64,000 bases of DNA from Magicicada septendecula (lineage: Eukaryota; Arthropoda; Insecta; Hemiptera; Cicadidae): the NCBI GenBank assembly GCA_034769895.1, contig CM068369.1, positions 145,659,574 to 145,723,573 of the forward strand, read 5' to 3'. The translations under genes and the position numbers were made by a program. The notes beneath the pieces are model-generated. The model searched no databases. It saw only the letters and a list, made by a program, of their open reading frames with translations, and was not told the DNA's origin. The stretch's first letter is position 1, and every line of letters begins with the position of its first letter. Positions 49,071 through 60,984 of this stretch are shown piece by piece.

Positions 49071-49275
49071 TGCCCACCAAAACCATTATACCACTGTTGA
49101 AAATGCCACAAAAAATGTTTAAATCACGGTTTTAATTATTAATATACTATGGAACTCTTGGGAAGAAAAGGTTGAGCACTACTGACTGGGTGATTTGAAA
49201 TGGATTAATCCTTTTCTGACTTCACAGTGACTTGAAATTAGAAAATAATAAATAAATTTAAGTACCAATATATAC

Positions 49276-49461
49276 CTTTTCTATTTTAAGTTTAATTTTT
49301 TTCTTAGGCGTTACATCTTTTTGGTCAGTCTTCTTATTCTTCTTTTTACTAACTATGTTATCTGTAGATGATTCTTGTGTGGAGTTGGCTGAAACATCCG
49401 ACTTTATTGTGTCTTGTAATATTCTCTGTTTACGACTTACTGGCGTACTTGTTACAACTGA
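49276..49461 (-). CDS. Host gene exon, Lys-rich
   Basis: Minus-strand exon of 186 bp (62 codons), with acceptor GGTTATTTTTTCAG/TCA and donor GAAAAG/GTATAT, phase 0 to phase 0. It reads SVVTSTPVSRKQRILQDTIK, then SDVSANSTQESSTDNIVSKK and a basic tail TPKKKIKLKIEK. SKKKNKK and PKKKIKLK are strong nuclear-localisation-like clusters, suggesting a nuclear or chromatin-associated protein. No catalytic domain seen. It joins in frame to 54944-55014 upstream and to the microexon 43287-43325 or directly to 40533-40718 downstream. Confidence 0.8.
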
Positions 49462-49733
49462 CTGAAAAAATAACCACTGTTATATGTACATTTACTGTAT
49501 GAATACAATTTATGGAAACACCAGTTAATCCAGTTTTCCTATACAACAAAATAATACTGAACAAAATAATATAAAAGACAATTCCTATGTCAATTAATAT
49601 GTACTGTACAAAATATACACAGGGACAACAGACTTCAACATTAACAAATTGAATAAAAGTATAATTCACAAAAAATTAACCTTTTAAAGAGCTGTATTTA
49701 CGGCACTTTAAAACTATACTCTTTGTACTTCTT

Positions 49734-49759
49734 TCTATTATTATTATTATTATTATTAT
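49734..49759. repeat. (TTA)n short microsatellite
   Basis: About eight TTA units. Confidence 0.9.
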
Positions 49760-49769
49760 ACAATTAAGC

Positions 49770-51085
49770 TGTCACATTATTAAGTTATTATTACTGTACA
49801 AAACATTCATCCATGTTACCTGTTATGTAAAACATGCCACAAACACCACTAAGGACAAAAATACACATCTCCGTTATAAGAGCTAAGACCAACTGCAAAT
49901 AAAGGGATTACATTTCAGTCTTGAAATGTAAGGATGAACATCTCAGCCTCCACTCAGTGAAGCATAAGGTAATTCAGCCTTGAATTAGCTGGTGTGGGTA
50001 AGAAAAATGGTTGTGTCTATAGAAGTAAGGGGGCAGTTTTGAAACACTTCCAACAACCAAGACATTGTGAACATTGTACAAGAAGACCTAGTAGTATGGT
50101 TTTAAGACACTGTCATTAAAAGTATTGTGCCTCCACTTGCAAAATTAAGCATCACATGCATGAATACAAATGCTGGATGGAAGACCACACAGCAGCTCCA
50201 TAGCTGGAGATCTCTTCATTTTTAAGGGTAGACAGAGAGGGTAAAGATAAATTACCTTATAGCATATGATTTCCTGAGGAGCGTATTAACATTACTGTTT
50301 GCTGTTACTATTAATTTTTATATCTGGCATCTTTTCAAGCAATTATGATTTTTATTGAGTTGTTCATTATTTGTTATGACAATTAAAATTTTCTATGCTC
50401 TATTACACATTTTACTAAACACAGTACTAACTTTCACTAAAACTCACCAACATTCTTAATGCATATGTATTTTTAGCATCCCATCCATCACCAAGCCACT
50501 TAATTTATTTGAAAACAATAAAACTTCAAATATAATGTGTGAACAATGTGCATGCTGATGTATATACACCATCACACATCAAACAATATCTACCAGAAGA
50601 ATGTTGTATTATCAAGAATGACACGGTAGTAATTCTAAATTTGAGAGTGGGCAAGTAAGCAGATCAAAAAGACAAGCATCTAAAAAGAGAAACTCTCCTG
50701 TTAATTGCCCATTGGTTATAATTATACAATATAAACAAAGTACATAAAAATAAAATCAAGATACTAACAAAGGGAACAGATCATATACAGAGAGCATTAT
50801 CTACATTACATTTTAATAAGACTGCTGATAAGTAGGATAGTAGACTTATAGCGAAACACCAACATGAAGATAACATACAACGATCAACCTGAGACTAAGA
50901 GCAGTCTATACTGTATCTGTGTATTTATACATATCACCATGGCTCAATAACAGTTGACCTTGTACACTGATGTAGCAGCTTTGTGGCAAGTTTGATGTTT
51001 TTATTTTATTTTTTTTTTTTTTCTGAACAATGTTACGGCAATTTAAATGAGAAATTTAATTAAGAAAGTTGTGTTAGTGGTTATA
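49770..51085. other. No gene recognised
   Basis: AT-rich intronic sequence without recognised repeats or coding. Confidence 0.35.
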
Positions 51086-51088
51086 ATC

Positions 51089-51285
51089 ACAAACAGAATT
51101 ATCACCGTTGCACACCACTATAGAAAAATTATTCCGATTAGCGCGTTCAATCTTCTCAGCTCATCGTCAGAGCGGAAATAACAGATCGTCAAGTTATTTC
51201 CAATCTGACGATGAGCTGAGAAGCTTGAAAGCGCTAATTGGAATAATTTTTCTATAGTGTGTGCAACAGTGATAATTCTGTTTGT
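51089..51285. repeat. Palindromic foldback element with hammerhead-like motif
   Basis: Two arms of about 93 bp in inverted orientation (outer end ACAAACAGAATTATCAC) flank a loop of about 10 bases (AGATCGTCAA, near 51183). The inner parts carry CTGACGA (51205-51211), then GAAA (51227-51230) with CGC after it. The motif order is like that of the Penelope-like arms at 24.6 and 25.05 kb, though the sequence differs. Confidence 0.75.
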
Positions 51286-51412
51286 TAAATGAGAAAGGTA
51301 ACTGAAAATCCTACTGATTGTGAAGAGCTAGCACGGATTCGTTTTTTAAACCCCCCAAAATATTTTCCTTGTTGATATTCATCAAAATATTGTTTCTGTT
51401 TATAAAGATGGT

Positions 51413-52295
51413 ATGAATGAAGGCACCATGAGGAAATGATGTTGACTGTTTAATGAGGGCAAAACCAATGTTCATTATGAGCTGTCCTCCATAGTTACTG
51501 AAGAGCTCAAAGGTGAATCTGATGAACACTTCAAGCAGAACGTTTGCTTCAACTTGGAAGAGTTTAGAAAGAATTTTATAAAGGTGTCATAACTGCTGTC
51601 GCATCAATTCATGGCTGTCCACTGGAATATTTGTGCTCAATGTGTCCCTCTGGTGTTGTAACAGTTGTCTGCTGCTTTGAATTTTTTGAGCAGTATAAAA
51701 AAGATAGTGACAAGACATTGGGTTACATTGTGATAGGCAATGAAACATGGCTTTTATACATTACACTTGAAACAAAATATCACTTTCTTGAGTAGCACCA
51801 TCCTTAGTTACCTTCCTGCCCACAAAAGTTTAAGCGGGCGCTTTCTGCATGCAAGGTAGTGGCCACAGTGTTTTGGGACCATCATGGAGTCTAGCCTCTG
51901 TGATTTCATGCATCGAGGGAAAACAATAAGTATCAAGATTTATTCTGGAACACTCAAGAAACTACTATGGTGTGCAATTCAAAACTGCTGCCATGCACTT
52001 CTGTCCAGTGGAGTTGTTTTGCTGCATGACAATGTCTGTCCACAAGCTGCAAGGTGCACATGTGAGCTTCTTGCTGCGTTAAAATGGGAAGTTTTAAAGC
52101 ATCATGTTCTCACCTAAATTGTTTTCACTGTTTTCCAAAGTTGAAGGACGTTTTTGGTAGTATCCACTTGAAAGTGGTGATGAGATCAAGAGTGGCTTAA
52201 CAGGCTGGCAGGAGAATTCATGAGAAGGATGTGCAAAAATTTGCTTCACGCTACCACAAATGTTTGAATCTGTTTGGTAACTATGAAGAAAAATA
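51413..52295 (+). mobile_element. Degenerate mariner-type transposase fossil, copy C
   Basis: The plus strand reads, through many breaks, NEGTMRK, LFNEGKTNVHYELSSIVTEE and LKGESDEHFKQNVCFNLEEF (51413-51560). ETWLLYITLETKYHF follows near 51745-51795 (first Asp replaced by N in this frame). RALSACKVVATVFWDHHGV lies at 51835-51890, then SSGVVLLHDNVCPQAARCTC at 52000-52060 (second Asp). The tail DVQKFASRYHKCLNLFGNYE ends at 52295. This is a third mariner subfamily, distinct from copies A and B. TIRs were not identified. The element is old and dead. Confidence 0.75.
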
Positions 52296-52299
52296 GCTT

Positions 52300-54175
52300 A
52301 TGAAATGTATATTATTGAACATACATCGGAATATGTGTGTGTGTTAAGTGGAAAAAGTTATCTGTCCACTTTTATATTCAGCCATATTAAGTTACACACT
52401 TTAAACAGTTGACACAGTTTTCTTACTCCACTTGTAATTTTCCCAATGAGGATTTGTCTGTAATATGCCACAGAATTTGTGATATCCATGACAGACTATA
52501 CAAAACAGAATTACACATAAATGCAGTTACATACGGAGTGTCTATGTCTTTGCCAATACATGCAGAAGTACACTCTGATTTTATGTTTTAGGGTTCTGGC
52601 AAGCAGTGAGAATTATAACAAGAATAATATGTGGGACTATTAAGAGAAACAATTGGGAAACATATGCGGCATCTGCATGTACGGAGAATAGAGCATTTAA
52701 AACTCACAGACTTATAGTTGTACACATATAATGCACCAGACACTGAGCATCAAACTCTCTCCAAGGAGACAAATAGGATGTCACTGAAACATTGGGATAA
52801 CCTGTTGCACAGAGACATGATGTTTATATCACACACAACTGTAATATTGGAAAAGTTCTGAATCTTATCTCCCAAATAAAAATTTTGCAAACGCCAATTA
52901 CACAAATATTTTCACTGTTACTTGATATTAACTAATTTTTAAAATCATTTCTTGCTGTTTGATCATTCACTATTACCAGTCTGTTGTCTGTCCTACTCAG
53001 TTTCTCACATGAGACTATTTATACAAAATGTTAACTGTTTGTCATGGTAAACGAATTCTTTAAATATGCTATTGGTTTTGAACAGATCTGGGTATCAGTT
53101 ACAACAGACTTGTCCAGTTTCCTTCGCAAATATAAAAGAGTACCATGAAACTTCTAAACAAATAAAAATGTATCAAATGTTTACGTTTTTGGGGGCAATA
53201 TGTGTCTTGTCTAAACATGGCGTTATTCAAAGAATTTAATTTTTAATGACTAGAGTGATTTGAATATGTATACTTGAACACAGTGTTATCTACTTTTAAT
53301 ACTATTTTACGATGTGAATTAAAAAATGTCATTAATACAAAATATTTTCTGATAAGAATATACTGTGATAATCAGTGCAAATAATATGTTTTCCATAACA
53401 TGCTGCATGTCTAATTGCTATAACTGTGCGAATAAATGTTGTTTTGACTCTGTTTGTTCAAAGTGTGTAAACAGTGATGGAACGAAGGATTAATTCTGAT
53501 CATTATTTGTTCAAGGCAAAACTGGTAAATTACTTTATTTAGTTTACTATTTGAATCTATAAGTGCTCAAGACATTTATAGATTAAAAATTCTCATTTTT
53601 CTGCTCTGTTAACATGAATATTATCTATACCCATTTCTAAAAAAACAATGGGTATAGTAATAATGGTATAGTTAAATCCACTATACACAATTATTTATAT
53701 ACAATAGTAAACAATAAATATATATTAGTAAGCTCCCTGAGTTGCAGAACTGGCTCACTAATTTGAACGAAATACATTTATTATTAGGTAAATAATGTAG
53801 GTATTAGGTAAATATTTTAATATAATTTTTCAATTATCAGATTATCTTAATTACTTTTTTTGTGTAGAACTGACAATTATAAAACAGACAATTGTATGAT
53901 AAACACTAAACATTTCAAACTAATGCATAGTTTTTAATTAAATTATTATCACAGTAACTGACAAATAAGTTAGGCCTAGCTTTTAAGTTTACATATATTT
54001 CCATAGACATCTAATACTTTTCACTAACACACACGCACTTATTTTTGTGAACATAACTTGAAAACTTATTGAAGACAATTCAAAATTTGCAAGGATGGTT
54101 GAAAGATATTAATCCTGTCAAATTATTAAAGATACTAAGTTTGAATTTTGAATACAACTGCTTACAACTTAATCT
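52300..54175. other. No gene recognised
   Basis: Very AT-rich, with chance ORFs only. Confidence 0.35.
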
Positions 54176-54179
54176 CCCC

Positions 54180-54600
54180 CCACATGGACTTTTACAATTT
54201 TCATAAAATTTCGAGTTTTATTTTTAGCCACCCCCCCCAGAATTAAAACACTTTCATAGTGAATACCACATTTAGATTTGGCCCTTTACTCTGATACCCA
54301 GCTGGATTTTTACAGTTTTTTCAAATTTTTTAGCCTAGATGTCCTAAAAAATTTCCAAAACTGTACACTAAATTCAGATTTTGTTTAAAATTGTCTTTTA
54401 ATACGATACCCCATCTGGATTTTTGTGATTTTATCAAAATTTTAACCTCCTTACATTTTTGTTCTCACCCTCCCCCCTATTTTGAGGGATCGATCTCAAA
54501 AACAATAAAGCTTGGTGAAAGTATGCAAAGTTTTACACCAATCAGTTGATGCATTCAAAAGTTATCATCCCCAAACAGAAGACAGACTAATGCCAATAGC
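54180..54600. repeat. Three diverged tandem units (CCC...TGGATTTTTAC...TTTT) and tail
   Basis: Units near 54178, 54297 and 54409 share CACATGGACTTTTACAATTT / CAGCTGGATTTTTACAGTTT / CATCTGGATTTTTGTGATTT, each followed by TCAAAATTTT-type text and a pyrimidine-rich stretch. Period is about 115 bp. A segment ending GGGAACTCGTTTCGCTCC follows at about 54610-54630. Confidence 0.5.
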
Positions 54601-54943
54601 TGAGTTAAAAAAGGGAACTCGTTTCGCTCCTTCAATTATTTATTATTTAACATATTACTGTTTATTAGAAATTCAATACTATAGATAATATTTTTGAGTA
54701 ATTTCTATTTTATGTGTCTTATTTTGTCACGATTTTAACTAATTTAATGTTTACGTAACACCATGCAAGACTCATGTTACTGTTTTACAGAAGTAGTTAG
54801 CATAATGCACATCAGTCAGTAATTACGTTACAGCAACAAAGTTGCACTATAACATCTTTAATTGCCTACAATTTAAACAACAGAATGTTTAAATTTAATA
54901 TCAGACTGTTTATAAACTGCCCATGAACACTCTTATCAAGTAC

Positions 54944-55014
54944 CTTTATCAAATAAGTTTTCTTAAAATATTCTATCAAACACCACTGACAATAGAATAA
55001 CTTTCCGAGCACCT
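54944..55014 (-). CDS. Host gene exon with a CxxC pair
   Basis: Minus-strand exon of 71 bp. The acceptor is among the best in the window (a 20-base T-rich tract ending TTCACCTTCAG/AG) and the donor is GATAAAG/GTACTT. It starts in phase 1 and ends in phase 0. With the G left by the upstream exon 60437-60517 it reads E-VLGKLFYCQWCLIEYFKK-TYLIK. The phase fit on both sides (1 from 60437-60517, 0 into 49276-49461) is the main support. YCQWC is a CxxC pair but no full zinc-binding set is visible. Confidence 0.6.
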
Positions 55015-55339
55015 CTGAAGGTGAAAAAAAAAACAAAAAACAAATTATCAAAAAACAAGAATTCTGATTATAGCCACCAAGAAAGTCATGTAGCCACCTG
55101 TACCAAGTTAAAGCGTAAGGGAAATGATCCTGGACCAGCTTCATTTTGGAATATTACAGGCAGAAATCTAGGTGGATTTAGTTGGCTGTAATACTGTGAC
55201 TACGGGTATGCAGTGCCCTGCCCTGGGTAGATGTGAGTCAGAAGGCAAGACATCTAGGGAGGATGTTCCATCCCGAACAACATCACTGCATGCTCAGAGG
55301 CAGAGAAGTGGCAGCCCCACTACTGAGCTAGCCCTGCAC

Positions 55340-55695
55340 CAGGGGTGACCATCCCCCCCAAAGTCTATGGTGCATGCCCCCCCCCCCAAATTCAGTTATA
55401 CCTCAGGCCACCTGAACGGCGCCCGGCGGTGCATGTGCTCACACATTTGATATTTAAATGGTGGTATAAAGGTAACCAAAAAAAAAGTAGAAGTGTTTTG
55501 AGTTATAAGAAAAACTATATTTTTACAATTTATTCAGTAAGTTAAAATATAAATAAAAAGGTTATTACAAGTTTTTTTTTTCAAATAGTCTTTTATTTAT
55601 TTGCCCCCCTTTATCATAAAAAATGCTGTAAAAACATGCCCCCCCAAATTTGATGGCGCAACTTGCGCCATGCACCCCCCTTCTGGGCACCACTG
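55340..55695. mobile_element. hAT-type MITE, copy 2
   Basis: Ends CAGGGGTGACCA (left) and CAGTGGTGCCCAGAAGGGGG (right, inward), with the 8-bp duplication CCCTGCAC at 55332-55339 and 55696-55703. Poly-C runs at 55354-55361, 55378-55387 and 55605-55680 on the plus strand. It is 356 bp and non-coding. Terminal base pattern matches hAT. Confidence 0.85.
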
Positions 55696-55709
55696 CCCTG
55701 CACAATACT

Positions 55710-56875
55710 CGTAACATGGCCAGTCCTATTGTTACGGGACAAGTCAACCCACCCAGGGATATTTTGGTAAAATGTAAAGTTTTATTTGAAAATGTGATTG
55801 TGGAAAATAATATACACGAATTAGTGTCAAGGTCGGGCGATCAAGCCCCTGGAAACAGTTATTTTTAGAAATCTGACCTATGAACTATGCACCGTTGGGG
55901 TCACGCTATGTGATGTCAGTAGCCAAGCTTTGTTTATTTCACTTGGAATGTGAGGCGCAGTCAGCTCCGCCTCAGAATCTGGCAACGTCATACTAATAAA
56001 ACAATGAAACGAGACCACGTGATCCCCATCCATCTCAGATTTTTGAACAGTTTCAGCCGTCCCAGTTAAAATTACACTTTTGTGCCGATCGGTCACAATA
56101 CAAGTTCCGGAACAAATATGCGGGCACCCGTACAAATAAAATGTGATTTTAAAACAAAAATAATGATTTGAATAATAATGTAACTATACAGTGATTAATA
56201 TAAAATGAAGTAATAGTTTCGGTGCAAAAAGTGCAAGCAAGAAAGATGTGCAGAGTGAAGGCAAATAATTTACGGAGACTGGACAGTTTTAAATTTCAGA
56301 TAAGTAACAAATCAGGAGCGAAACAAATTATTTTCTTGAAGTTGGAACAAAATTAAACACACTTAGAACTGTATTAAAGGGAGATATTATAATCACTAAA
56401 AATGGGAATCTTATAAATGCCTGATGAGTGTGTGTGTGTTGGTGAAAACTACGTAATGAATAGCACTGGTTTGCGCTAAGTAAATTTAGTTTATGTTTTC
56501 AATATCTGTTTTTTGTTTTCACTAGTTTAACTTTATGTAATCTCATAAAAGGATTAAATTTAAAATAACCAATGTACCGTTTTATTGTTCATATAGTAAA
56601 CGTGTAGAAGAGGGAGAAAGAATATTGTTAGTTACGATGGAAAGTAAGTCAATTTAATTTGTTTTTTGATTATACAGAATTAAAGAATTATATGATGAAT
56701 AAAACTAAGTTCACTTAAAAAACAAGTAGATTCATTATTTATTTCAAAATAACCATTCTGTTCTCTAAATACGTCTAAACGAATCCTGGGCCTGGGTAAG
56801 TATTTGATTATACGCAGTTGGCAGTATTGCAAGATGGCGTCTGAGTTAGTAAACAAACAAAGGTAAATTGAAAGT
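55710..56875. other. No gene recognised
   Basis: Minus-strand ORF of 85 codons at 55878-56135 with no domain. Otherwise AT-rich. Confidence 0.35.
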
Positions 56876-56880
56876 GTATA

Positions 56881-57691
56881 TTGTCACCGGACAAAAGTCT
56901 TGCTGCATGACAAATGGTGCCAATCGTACACTCTAGTGTTTTTGGTGGCCCTAAAAAGGACCTTGTGGCGAGAAGGCTGATGTTGGTTGTGTCGCGCCAA
57001 GATGTTCGGTGGCTGCGCCCGCTGTTCGTGGCATACTACAGTCCTCCTCTTCTTTCGGCACCGGTTGTAGTCGGCTGCCGGCCCAGCAAAATCTATCACT
57101 GGCGTGGAACGGGAGTGCGAAGACGCAAGAACGGCGGCAGTTCTATTCTTCGGCTGTTTCTTCCGGAACGATGTCGTTGATGCCTCGATGTCGTCCAAGA
57201 GAGGAGAGGAGATGAAGTGCATCCGATGGCGTGGCAATGAAGTGTGTGCCAAAATTTTCTCCCGGCCCGGGTTTTATGCACTAACCGGGATCGCTGATTG
57301 GCTAGCTCCGAGCACGTTAGACGGTCACGTCTCGGCTGCTGATCGCTGATTGGCTCGCTGTGTCCGCCGCTGGTAACGGAGAGCAGATGTTCGCATACCC
57401 CTGCCGTCACAACTCCCCCGGGTCTTGAATGCTCTCCGGTAGCCAGCCTACTGCTCTTCTCCGGATCTTGCAGAGGTGTCTGTTGGGCGCCATGTTGATT
57501 GGTGTGCCGGCTGGTAGCTCGCTGGCGTGGCTGGATCTTGCATCCGCAAGATGATCGTTGCCCCACGTTGGGCGCCACTTGTCACTGGACATCACCGTTC
57601 TTGCCACTCGGTCCTTTTTAGGGGCACCAAAAACACTAGAGTGTACGATTGGCGCCATTTGTCATGCGGCAAGACTTTTGTCCGGTGAGAA
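56881..57691 (-). mobile_element. GC-rich element with about 95-bp inverted ends; LTR-retroelement-like interior (fossil)
   Basis: The left end starts TTGTCACCGGACAAAAGTCT and the right end, read inward, TTCTCACCGGACAAAAGTCT. The mirror continues for about 95 bp, and TATA flanks both sides. The interior is GC-rich. On the minus strand, TGGCGCCCAACGTGGGGC (about 57588-57571) looks like a lysine-tRNA primer binding site. A purine run CCGGGGGAGT precedes TGTGACGGCAGGGG at about 57412. A TATA-like GCATAAAACCC is near 57278. The order suggests a shortened LTR-type element or solo LTR inside, or fused with, an inverted-repeat element. The boundaries between the two are unclear. Confidence 0.5.
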
Positions 57692-57997
57692 TATATAAAA
57701 GTAATAAATAACGTTACACTATTTTGTTATTACTGGTAAGCCTCAAGAGAACTCCTACCCATGAACTGATGATGATGATGACATGCATACATGCTGAATG
57801 TGAGAACTTAATACTTACAATTTTGCGGTGTTCTTTGTTTTTAACATTATGTGGTATGATATCCAAAAATGTGTGGTATGTTTTGACATAGAATACGTCT
57901 TACCTTTCAGGCCAGCAATAGGCACCCCCAACCATAAAATCGAGCATTACATTTTCGCGTCACGTTTGAAATTGAAATATTATCTAAATGACAAAAG

Positions 57998-58637
57998 ATG
58001 GGCTATTGCATCATTCAGCGCGGGGGAGAAATAAAAATGTTTTGCGCCACTCGGCGCGCACTAAAATTAGTATTTCTCCGGTTTCCGATGCAATAGAACG
58101 TTGAGTGAGGTGTCGTTAAAATTGTCTCATCGAGTACTATCAACATAGTGTACCGTAATAGCAGTGATATTATTAAGAGGTTTGAATAATCGTAATTCAA
58201 GTTGTAAAAATCGTGTGTTCGGACAAAATATCGCAGTATATGGATGCTAAACGTGCTCAAAAGTATCGTAAACGCATACAGGAGAGTAGAGAAAATCATG
58301 GGGAATTAAAAAAAACCCAAAATGACCAATGCCGAACATCAGAGGATTTACCGACAACGCTGAAAAGACAAGGAAATAAATACTGAAGTCGAGTTGGATG
58401 AGGAAGAGCGCGCAACTTTGCAAGTGTATCAGCCGATCAAATTCACCAAAACGTGGCAGTTAGCTACAAAGCACATCCACAAAACATTCTTTAATAATGA
58501 ATTTGGACACGCGTGTGACTTTTGTGACAGACTGTGGTTCCAGATGGACATAAAGATAGTGGCTGTTAAAGTGATGCTGTTGCAACACCATGGAGACCAG
58601 AATTAATTACCATAGTAACAAGTAAATAAACAAATGA
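57998..58637 (+). mobile_element. Helitron-derived segment, left part
   Basis: The start of a repeated unit at 57998 (GGGCTATTGCATCATTCAGC) has a diverged partner at about 60172 (GGGCTATTGAATCATCCAGC). It contains a fragment resembling the N-terminal part of animal Helitron proteins. Downstream it runs into the Tigger-like insertion at 58640, and its continuation resumes at 59709. Confidence 0.5.
58241..58605 (+). pseudogene. Helitron Rep/helicase protein, N-terminal fragment
   Basis: The plus strand from ATG 58241 reads MDAKRAQKYRKRIQESRENH, and after one frame change at about 58325-58380 continues EVELDEEERATLQVYQPIKF and NEFGHACDFCDRLWFQMDIK to a stop near 58603. The FGHAC-x-x-CDRLWF zinc-binding-like motif after an Arg-rich YR-R segment is recalled from the N-terminal region of insect Helitron ORFs. 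Rep and helicase domains are not present. Family assignment is moderate. Confidence 0.5.
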
Positions 58638-58639
58638 TA

Positions 58640-59708
58640 CAGTAGAACCTCGCTAATCCGTCACCTGTGGGACTGCGGGTATGGTCAGAAGGCAAAAAAG
58701 GTCGGATTATCAGAAGAATACAAAATGTGTATTATTTAATTAAATGAGACATTGTATGAGATATTTGTAAACACTAAAACTGTCACCAATTACTACGTAC
58801 ACCAATTCACACAGGACGAGTAACTAGCACGCACTAGTAAGCGTGCTTACACTGAAAAAAAGTGTAAATGAATTGGCTCTATCTATTGCGAGAGCGCCCG
58901 CAATTCTAGATATGGAGTTCCACGAATTTGATGTTTTGAACAGTGTTGGCTCGATGTTTTCGATTTGCCAGAGCTCGAACTTCAGGACCGCAGAGATGTA
59001 GACATAACAACAGCTCAACACTCTTCATACCCAACACAGTTTAGCCACCAAGTGTAGTACCCTACTTTTATTTTCATGTTTATCACGGCAACTTGACATT
59101 ATTATGCCTGGTGTAGGCTAGACATTACAGTATCTGTTTATTCAGGTGCAGTCATGTAGTGAGATTCTGTCAGCTTGAGACTAAACTATAACGATTAGGC
59201 ACTCTTATTTGAATAGCAGTATGGTACAATAAGTGGATATTGCAAAATGCTTATTACATCATTGTGTATGGGTGGTCATAATTATTGTTTGTGACAGGAG
59301 GAAGGAACTACAGTAGTATAATTTTTGACAAGACCTCTTATAAACTTTGATTGAAAGCAATTATAATTGCGGTTGCAATGAAACGCCAGATTTAACGTCA
59401 TATCGTACGCAAAAACAAAACTCTAGAAATGCGACATAGCACTGAAACGATAGTAGGAAAAAATTCGGAAGATTTACACCAAATTTCGTATTTTCTGGAA
59501 CATTAAAAAAAATTGGAAGGTCTTCCGAAATTTAGGAAGACCTGGCAACACTGCGCACTAGACACTAGATGCCGGCTCACTGAGGCAGCAAAACAATTGG
59601 CAAGTATGTAAACAAGCTGGTGAGTCATCAACAAGTCGGTGCCTGAGCCGCGGTCGGACCAACCGGAGCGTTGGACCAGCCGGGGGTCGGACTAGAGAGG
59701 TTTTACTG
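58640..59708. mobile_element. Tigger-like non-autonomous DNA transposon
   Basis: Inverted ends CAGTAGAACCTCGCTAATCC (from 58640) and CAGTAAAACCTCTCTAGTCC (inward from 59708) lie between TA duplications at 58638-58639 and 59709-59710. TCCG/TCGGA motifs repeat near both ends. The 1,069-bp interior has no recognisable transposase. A paralogous copy of the flanking DNA without the insertion lies at 59933-60060. Confidence 0.85.
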
Positions 59709-60215
59709 TATTTAGCGGCATCGGAACTATACCTTTATCCATTCCTGCAGTTTTTAATGTTTTTACTCTGCGATTGTATTGATATATTTTGTAATTTTTT
59801 ATACAGATACATCTATATATTTTGTAATTGTCTTAAGCGATTATAAAATGTATGTTTATACGTATTTCTGATGATGCAATGAATAAGTAATGAAATATAT
59901 TAAATACTACAACTACTAAGAAAACAACAAAACCAGAATTAATTACCATAGTAACAAGTAAATAAACAAAAGCTATTTAGCGGCATCGGAACTGTACATT
60001 TATCCATTCCTGCAGTACATTTTTGATGTTTTATATAATATGCGATTGTATCGACATATTACGATGTGGAAAGTGTACTAATTGTAAATTGCCCTATTGC
60101 TTAATGCAAAGTAATTTGAGGTACCATTCGACAGATAAAGGAACAAAGATAATAAATAGCACAATATAAGGGGGCTATTGAATCATCCAGCACTGGGTGA
60201 GAAATAGAAACGTTT
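59709..60215 (+). repeat. Helitron-derived segment, continuation and diverged second copy
   Basis: 59709-59790 (TATTTAGCGGCATCGGAACT...) continues the segment interrupted at 58639. From 59933 the same sequence appears again, uninterrupted: CCAGAATTAATTACCATAGT, then TATTTAGCGGCATCGGAACT, ending in the unit near 60172. Within 60064-60170 a short plus frame reads RCGKCTNCKLPYC, a Cys-rich fragment. Confidence 0.55.
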
Positions 60216-60436
60216 GTTCATTTTATTCATAACACATTAGCAACCCTAAAGCACACAGACATATTCTACGCTCTGAAGATTTGCGGCCGTGGCTCCGATA
60301 CAGCCCCCGCCGACTTTTATTGTGTAAATGTGCCACCGTGTTATAATAGATTTTTTTTTACTACTCGTTACTTAACACTCATCTGATGTGATGATGGGTA
60401 GGCCTACTATAAAAAAGTCAGATGAATACACTTTAC

Positions 60437-60517
60437 CTTTTTCATCTATGTGAACAGCCTCCAGGGACATTCTCTGCTTGACTAGATTTCTAACAAATTT
60501 TAATAATTTACAACACA
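60437..60517 (-). CDS. Host gene exon, most upstream one found
   Basis: Minus-strand exon of 81 bp, with acceptor CCGTATATTCTAG/TG and donor GAAAAAG/GTAAAG, phase 1 to phase 1. It reads CKLLKFVRNLVKQRMSLEAV, then HIDEK. A basic amphipathic helix (LLKFVRNLVKQR) is likely. The internal ATG (MSLEAV) could also be a translation start, in which case the 5' acceptor is not needed. Upstream exons, if any, lie beyond those I could recognise or outside the window. The call rests on splice sites, an open frame and phase match to 54944-55014. Confidence 0.5.
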
Positions 60518-60984
60518 CTAGAATATACGGTGACAAAATTATAAACAGAAAATATCAAAATGTATTTCCCACTTAATACAGTTATTTTAAAGTGTGAACA
60601 TTTTATTTTTAATTACATAATGTTTATGCAAACGTATATATACAAGTACATCCAAAACAAATATTCATGCTAATTTTTTTATTAATTATTGCAAGTGATA
60701 ATGTAATTACAAATTCATCACTTTAATATTATCTTGCAGCTTGCTTCTAAATCTTGCCCTATTGCTTTTTACATTGTTTCCTTAACTTTGTGTTCTTTTA
60801 ATGCTGTTCACGTTGAGAAATATTTTACCAGACTATACAGTATCATAATCTGTGGTTGAATCTCTGATACTGAAACATTAAGTACTATAGATAAGCTTGA
60901 ACTTATAGACAAGCTCCTCCCTAGGCACACATTAAAATAAAATGTGGTAAACCCAACTATAACAACCAATGCTCCCCACAATCT

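Noticed and set aside
57096-57578. 160-codon and 122-codon overlapping ORFs in GC-rich DNA
   Set aside because: They overlap in several frames on both strands within the LTR-like/inverted-repeat element; high GC alone lowers stop frequency.
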